From Alectoria sarmentosa (lineage: Eukaryota; Ascomycota; Lecanoromycetes; Lecanorales; Parmeliaceae), in NCBI GenBank assembly GCA_009733775.1, contig WOGZ01000060.1, forward strand, positions 1 to 64,000: a DNA stretch of 64,000 nt, read 5' to 3'. Each line of letters starts with the position of its first letter. The stretch's first letter is position 1. The notes below the pieces were generated by a model. The model was not told where the DNA came from and searched no databases. It worked only from the letters and a program-made list of their open reading frames with translations. The position numbers and the translations under genes were made by a program. Below, in pieces: positions 60,416 to 64,000 of the stretch.

Positions 60416-60524
60416 AGGTCGCAGAGGACGCACCTTTTGACGAATGTCAAGCTGCGACCTTCTGCGACCTGGGACGCAAACAACACATCTTTTCACATTA
60501 AATGAACTGCTATATCTGCGACCC
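60416..60524. repeat. Short inverted and direct CTGCGACC repeats
   Basis: AGGTCGCAG (60416-60424) pairs perfectly with CTGCGACCT (60452-60460), with an inner TTGAC/GTCAA stem. CTGCGACCT recurs at 60462-60470, and CTGCGACCC at 60516-60524. It may be the end of a small inverted-repeat element that escaped decay. Confidence 0.55.
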
Positions 60525-62521
60525 TTTCAAATTTATATTATGTCGCTCTCTTCGCATTGAAATAGTTTCTCTCTTTATTTCACAATACATTCATTATTGA
60601 GTATTTAATATAACGTTTAATTGCATTTTTATTATAAATTATTTGATTTTTAATTAATGAATTAATTATATATCTTAAATTTAAGTTACTATTCGCTGCT
60701 CGATAAGTTGATACACTTTATTTTTCAATAAGTTTTTATTTTGAACATTCGTTTCACGCTTTAATGAAGTATTAAAATAATATATTTTATTTCGTATACG
60801 CTACGCAACGAGATAAAATACCCCGACGAGAAAAAGAGATTAAACGAAATTGAAATGAGATTTCGAGGCGGGATTTGAATTTTCAAAAACCTCACTTCGT
60901 TTCATTTTAACGTTGAAACTTCGAAATATATCTTATTATCTTATTGCGTTTTTTAATTAAATTAATTTAAGGTTATTATTTTTATCACGATTTTATACTT
61001 TTTTTTCAATTTTTTTTTCAATCATCATTTTAAGCATTAACATTTTGAGGCGCAATTTTAATTTAAAAATAATAATATAAAATTTTAATTACGCATTCTC
61101 GTATATTTAATATTAAATTCAATAAAGATTATTTAAAAGTTATTTAGATAACGAAATATATTTCGTAATTTTGAAGAAAAATCTTATTTTAATTTCATTT
61201 CACTTTATTAAAACCTCGCTTCGAATCGAGATGAATTTAACATCTTAAATCTCGTCTGTCATGGTTTCATTCTACCTTTTCAGTACGCGACTCGATTAAG
61301 TTTAACGCGGCTTGACATTACTTACATAAATCGCTTACGCATATATATTTCTCTTTATAGTTATTATTTCGTTTATATCGAAATATAAAGCATTTAACAT
61401 TATTTCGTTCTTTAATCTCGTTTTACGTCGCTTTATTACGAAGCGTAAACACGAGCGCAATAATAAGCATTTTTTAAAATACTTTAAAAGCAATTTATTT
61501 TAAATATTCATTGCTTAAAAATAAAAAATAAAATAAAAATTTCGAACGAATAACATTTATAAGAAATACGATTATATCAAAATAGTTTAAAATAAATTTT
61601 CAATTAAAATTAACGAATCAAGAAAACTTATATATTTTTAATATTTTTCAATTCTTTTTTCTTTAAAATATAATAATTTTTTCTTAAAATTCATTTTTAC
61701 ATTTTTTATAATAATAATTAATTTTAAATATTTAATCTTCGTAATGTAAAGTTCGAATTCATTAATATTAAAATAAAATTTATTTATCTTTATTTCTTGA
61801 ACATTTTATTTATATGTTGCATTTTTTTTATTTTTTTTATAAATCAATATATTATTTAAATAAATAATGCAAAACACGTTTAAACATTTTTTAAACGTTA
61901 TTAATAAATATTTAAAAAGTAATTAACGCATTATATAACTTGAAAAGCATTATTATATATTTAAATAAATTATATTTAACTTGAAAACCCGATTTTTTTT
62001 TTATATTTTTTCTAATTCTCATTTTATTAAAAAAAAACTTTATTAACGTTTTAATTTTGTTAATATTGCAATTTTTTTTGATATTAAAACTCGTTTTATA
62101 AAAGTTTTTAAATCGATTTGATAATGACGTAAAATAAAATCGAATATAATAATTTAAATTAATTTATAATAAATCTTATTAAGATTTCAGCTAAGCGTAA
62201 ATCGTAACTTAAATTTATAATTTTCAATTCTTTTATAATTATAACGTTGAATTAAATAATATATAATAAAACAATCGCGATTTTTTAAAGTGTCGTTATT
62301 AAATATAAATAACTTTTAAATATTTAATCGACTTGATATAAGTAATAATATATATAAATATAATAATCTTTTTGAATAATCTTTTAATTAATTCGTCGTT
62401 TCTTAATTAAATGGTTTTTATTTTTAATACACTTTTTCTTTAATTATATCGAACGTTGATTTATAAATAAATCGTTATTTTATAAAAAAAAAGATAATAT
62501 TATATTAAAGATTTAATATTT

Positions 62522-62675
62522 ATACAATAATTTTATATTAATAATATATAAATAATATTATTTATGAAAGATAATTACAAATTTGCGTAATATAGTAAAT
62601 GTTATAATTTACTCAATAATTTTAATACGTTAATTCAATTGAGTTGATATTATGACTATACGTTAAAAAAGTGAA
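62522..62675 (+). repeat. Degraded dispersed repeat, copy 2
   Basis: Collinear with 2667-2815, sharing AATAATTTTATATTAATAAT near its start and a GTTAATTCAATTGAGTTGAT block corresponding to GTTAAGTTAATTAAGTTAAT. The differences are mainly A/G. It retains more G than copy 1. Confidence 0.5.
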
Positions 62676-63030
62676 ACTATCACATTTAATCATCTTTTTT
62701 TATTATAAAATAACACGAATCATTTTTTGTTAAAAGTTTATAAATTATATATTATTATATTTAAAAATTGTAATTGAAAAAATGTAATTATTTATAACTT
62801 TTAATAATAATATATTATTTAAATAACTAAAAACTATCAATTTTGAGTTACATAATGAAATGATATTATTAATTGAATATATTCAACTCGTTAAAGTGTT
62901 TGAAAGTGTACTCGTTTTTTAAAGAAAAATAATGTCTTTCTCAATGACCGCTACTGGTCGAACTATTTACCATTGACCACGGCAAACGAGGACGCCACGT
63001 TCAGAAATACCGCCGTCTCTCTGCTCTTCA

Positions 63031-64000
63031 TCAACCAAGAAGCCCCGACAGACTCTTCCAGCCCACTCCATGATCCTCAGCTCGCATTAGCGCCAAATGT
63101 GGTGATGCGATACTCTCGAGCGCAGCATCGCTGTACTCATATTGCCAGATACAGAACCCAAGACGCTTCCAGTAGGGGCTGGTCCCTGCTTTTTTGTGCA
63201 CGAAAATCAGACCAACGTGGTATCGAGCAGATACCTTTACGGCTTGTTCATCGTCTTGACTGCCATCGATGAAACTGCCGAGTAGTAGGATCAGCGGACG
63301 TTCTCCTTCAAACCGTTTGGGTACCAAGGCGTTTAGTCCCCAGGCGAGGCGATGCTGTTGTCCGTCGCGGGGTATTTCTTTACGCTTGGACCACACCGCC
63401 GTCCATAAGGGCTCCTCTGGATCGTTTAGACTCTCGTCTCCAATCGTGTGGAGGAAGGTGTCAAGCATTATCTGTTGTGGGCTCTTTGCTCCTGGTAGTT
63501 TCGAGATCGACAAAGTCTCATGGACAGTCTTCCAGGCTCTCGACAGGTCCGCGAAATCGCAAATTTGCCCGCGGAAAGAGCCCCATCGATGTCCTTTGAT
63601 CTTCTCGGTGACGAGGTGACAGCGGTTGTCAAATCCGAGACCCCAGATGCTACTTTGGATGTCCAGACTTGGCACAGTCGACGATCCACTGACTCGCCAG
63701 CCTCGCCCTTCTTCCACGGGCTCGGTGAAGTTATGCAATTGACTTGCTACAGGATACTCGACCAGAATAGCGGCCCCAAGTTGGTCTTCGAGAACGAAGC
63801 GGTTGAAGTATTTTGATCTCGAGTCCGAGACACCCGGTGCACTGGTGCCGAGGCGTAAGCCAAAAATTTGCTGTATCCCATATACGCGGTCTCGATCATG
63901 CATCGTACACCGATACTGTGCGATGTTGTACAAGGCTATTGGATTTCGAGTCGCCAGTGCCAGTATTCCTCTCTGATTCAGCATGTTGTACACCTCCTCA
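63031..64000 (-). CDS. HET-type protein, C-terminal part, runs off the window
   Basis: The frame is open from the window edge to the stop at 63031, giving at least 322 residues; the true start lies beyond 64000. The sequence parallels the C-terminal half of the HET protein at 58365-59960: RDRVYGIQQIFGLRLGTSA against KDRVYGIMQVYGFRLGSSA, RPLILLLGSFIDGSQDDEQ against LLGVLVDAVDED, YWKRLGFCIWQ against CWQRIGICLWE, and GWKSLSGLLG against SWEGLGGLWS...GFLG at the end. The HET blocks themselves would lie upstream, outside the window. Same strand and likely same origin as its neighbour, from which it is separated by the AT-rich island. Confidence 0.88.
   Translation of the reverse strand, partial: EEVYNMLNQRGILALATRNPIALYNIAQYRCTMHDRDRVYGIQQIFGLRLGTSAPGVSDSRSKYFNRFVLEDQLGAAILVEYPVASQLHNFTEPVEEGRGWRVSGSSTVPSLDIQSSIWGLGFDNRCHLVTEKIKGHRWGSFRGQICDFADLSRAWKTVHETLSISKLPGAKSPQQIMLDTFLHTIGDESLNDPEEPLWTAVWSKRKEIPRDGQQHRLAWGLNALVPKRFEGERPLILLLGSFIDGSQDDEQAVKVSARYHVGLIFVHKKAGTSPYWKRLGFCIWQYEYSDAALESIASPHLALMRAEDHGVGWKSLSGLLG

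Larger units (their letters stand above)
60200..62950. repeat. AT-rich RIP-like island between the HET paralogs
   Basis: Strongly AT-rich, with stops in every frame. Three short GC-richer remnants remain: 60370-60530, 60790-60890 and 61245-61320. No LTR pair was found. It shares an 18-base exact match with element C (CTGCTCGATAAGTTGATA at 60696-60713 and 14919-14936) and a longer degraded segment with 2667-2815. It probably contains several transposon fragments. Confidence 0.78.

Overview
The window looks like nuclear DNA of a filamentous ascomycete (Pezizomycotina). Its genes have short introns (about 40-145 bp) with GTAAGT-like donors and CTRAY branch points. It carries typical fungal families (HET domain, NACHT-ankyrin NLR, NmrA, Asl1-like GH128, GPI-tailed secreted proteins). 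Its AT-rich blocks consist of retrotransposons decayed by C-to-T / G-to-A transitions, as repeat-induced point mutation (RIP) produces. No species can be assigned from sequence reading alone.

Layout. (1) 1-25,530 is a gene-free, RIP-degraded block. Its core is a nest of three LTR retrotransposons that can be resolved by matching LTRs and 5-bp target duplications. Ty3/Gypsy element B (4041-23729) sits inside a tandem array of about 168-bp units (about 3040-4040 and 23730-25530). Ty3/Gypsy element A (6075-13439) and LTR element C (13865-19124) are inserted inside B. (2) 25,530-32,950 has normal composition and holds a four-exon gene of unknown function and a secreted GH128 glucanase-like gene, separated by about 3 kb without a convincing gene. 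(3) 32,950-33,845 is a small AT-rich island. (4) 33,845-60,200 is the gene-bearing core: a secreted GPI-type protein, an alpha/beta-hydrolase-ankyrin protein, an NmrA-like oxidoreductase, a small secreted protein, a divergent eIF5A-like protein, a GNAT acetyltransferase, a secretory protein of unknown function, a NACHT / C2H2 / ankyrin NLR of about 1494 aa, a RING protein with a TFIIB-like cyclin-fold tail, and a HET-domain protein. (5) 60,200-62,950 is a third AT-rich island. (6) 63,031-64,000 is the 3' part of a second HET-type gene, paralogous to the first and running off the window.

The genes are not an operon. The clearest common theme is nonself recognition or heterokaryon incompatibility: the hydrolase-ankyrin protein, the NLR and two HET paralogs, interspersed with secreted proteins and bordered by repeat-rich DNA. 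That is the usual setting of fast-evolving fungal immune and effector genes. The exon models below were checked for frame across every junction; all close to whole codons. No tRNA, rRNA or CRISPR array was seen.
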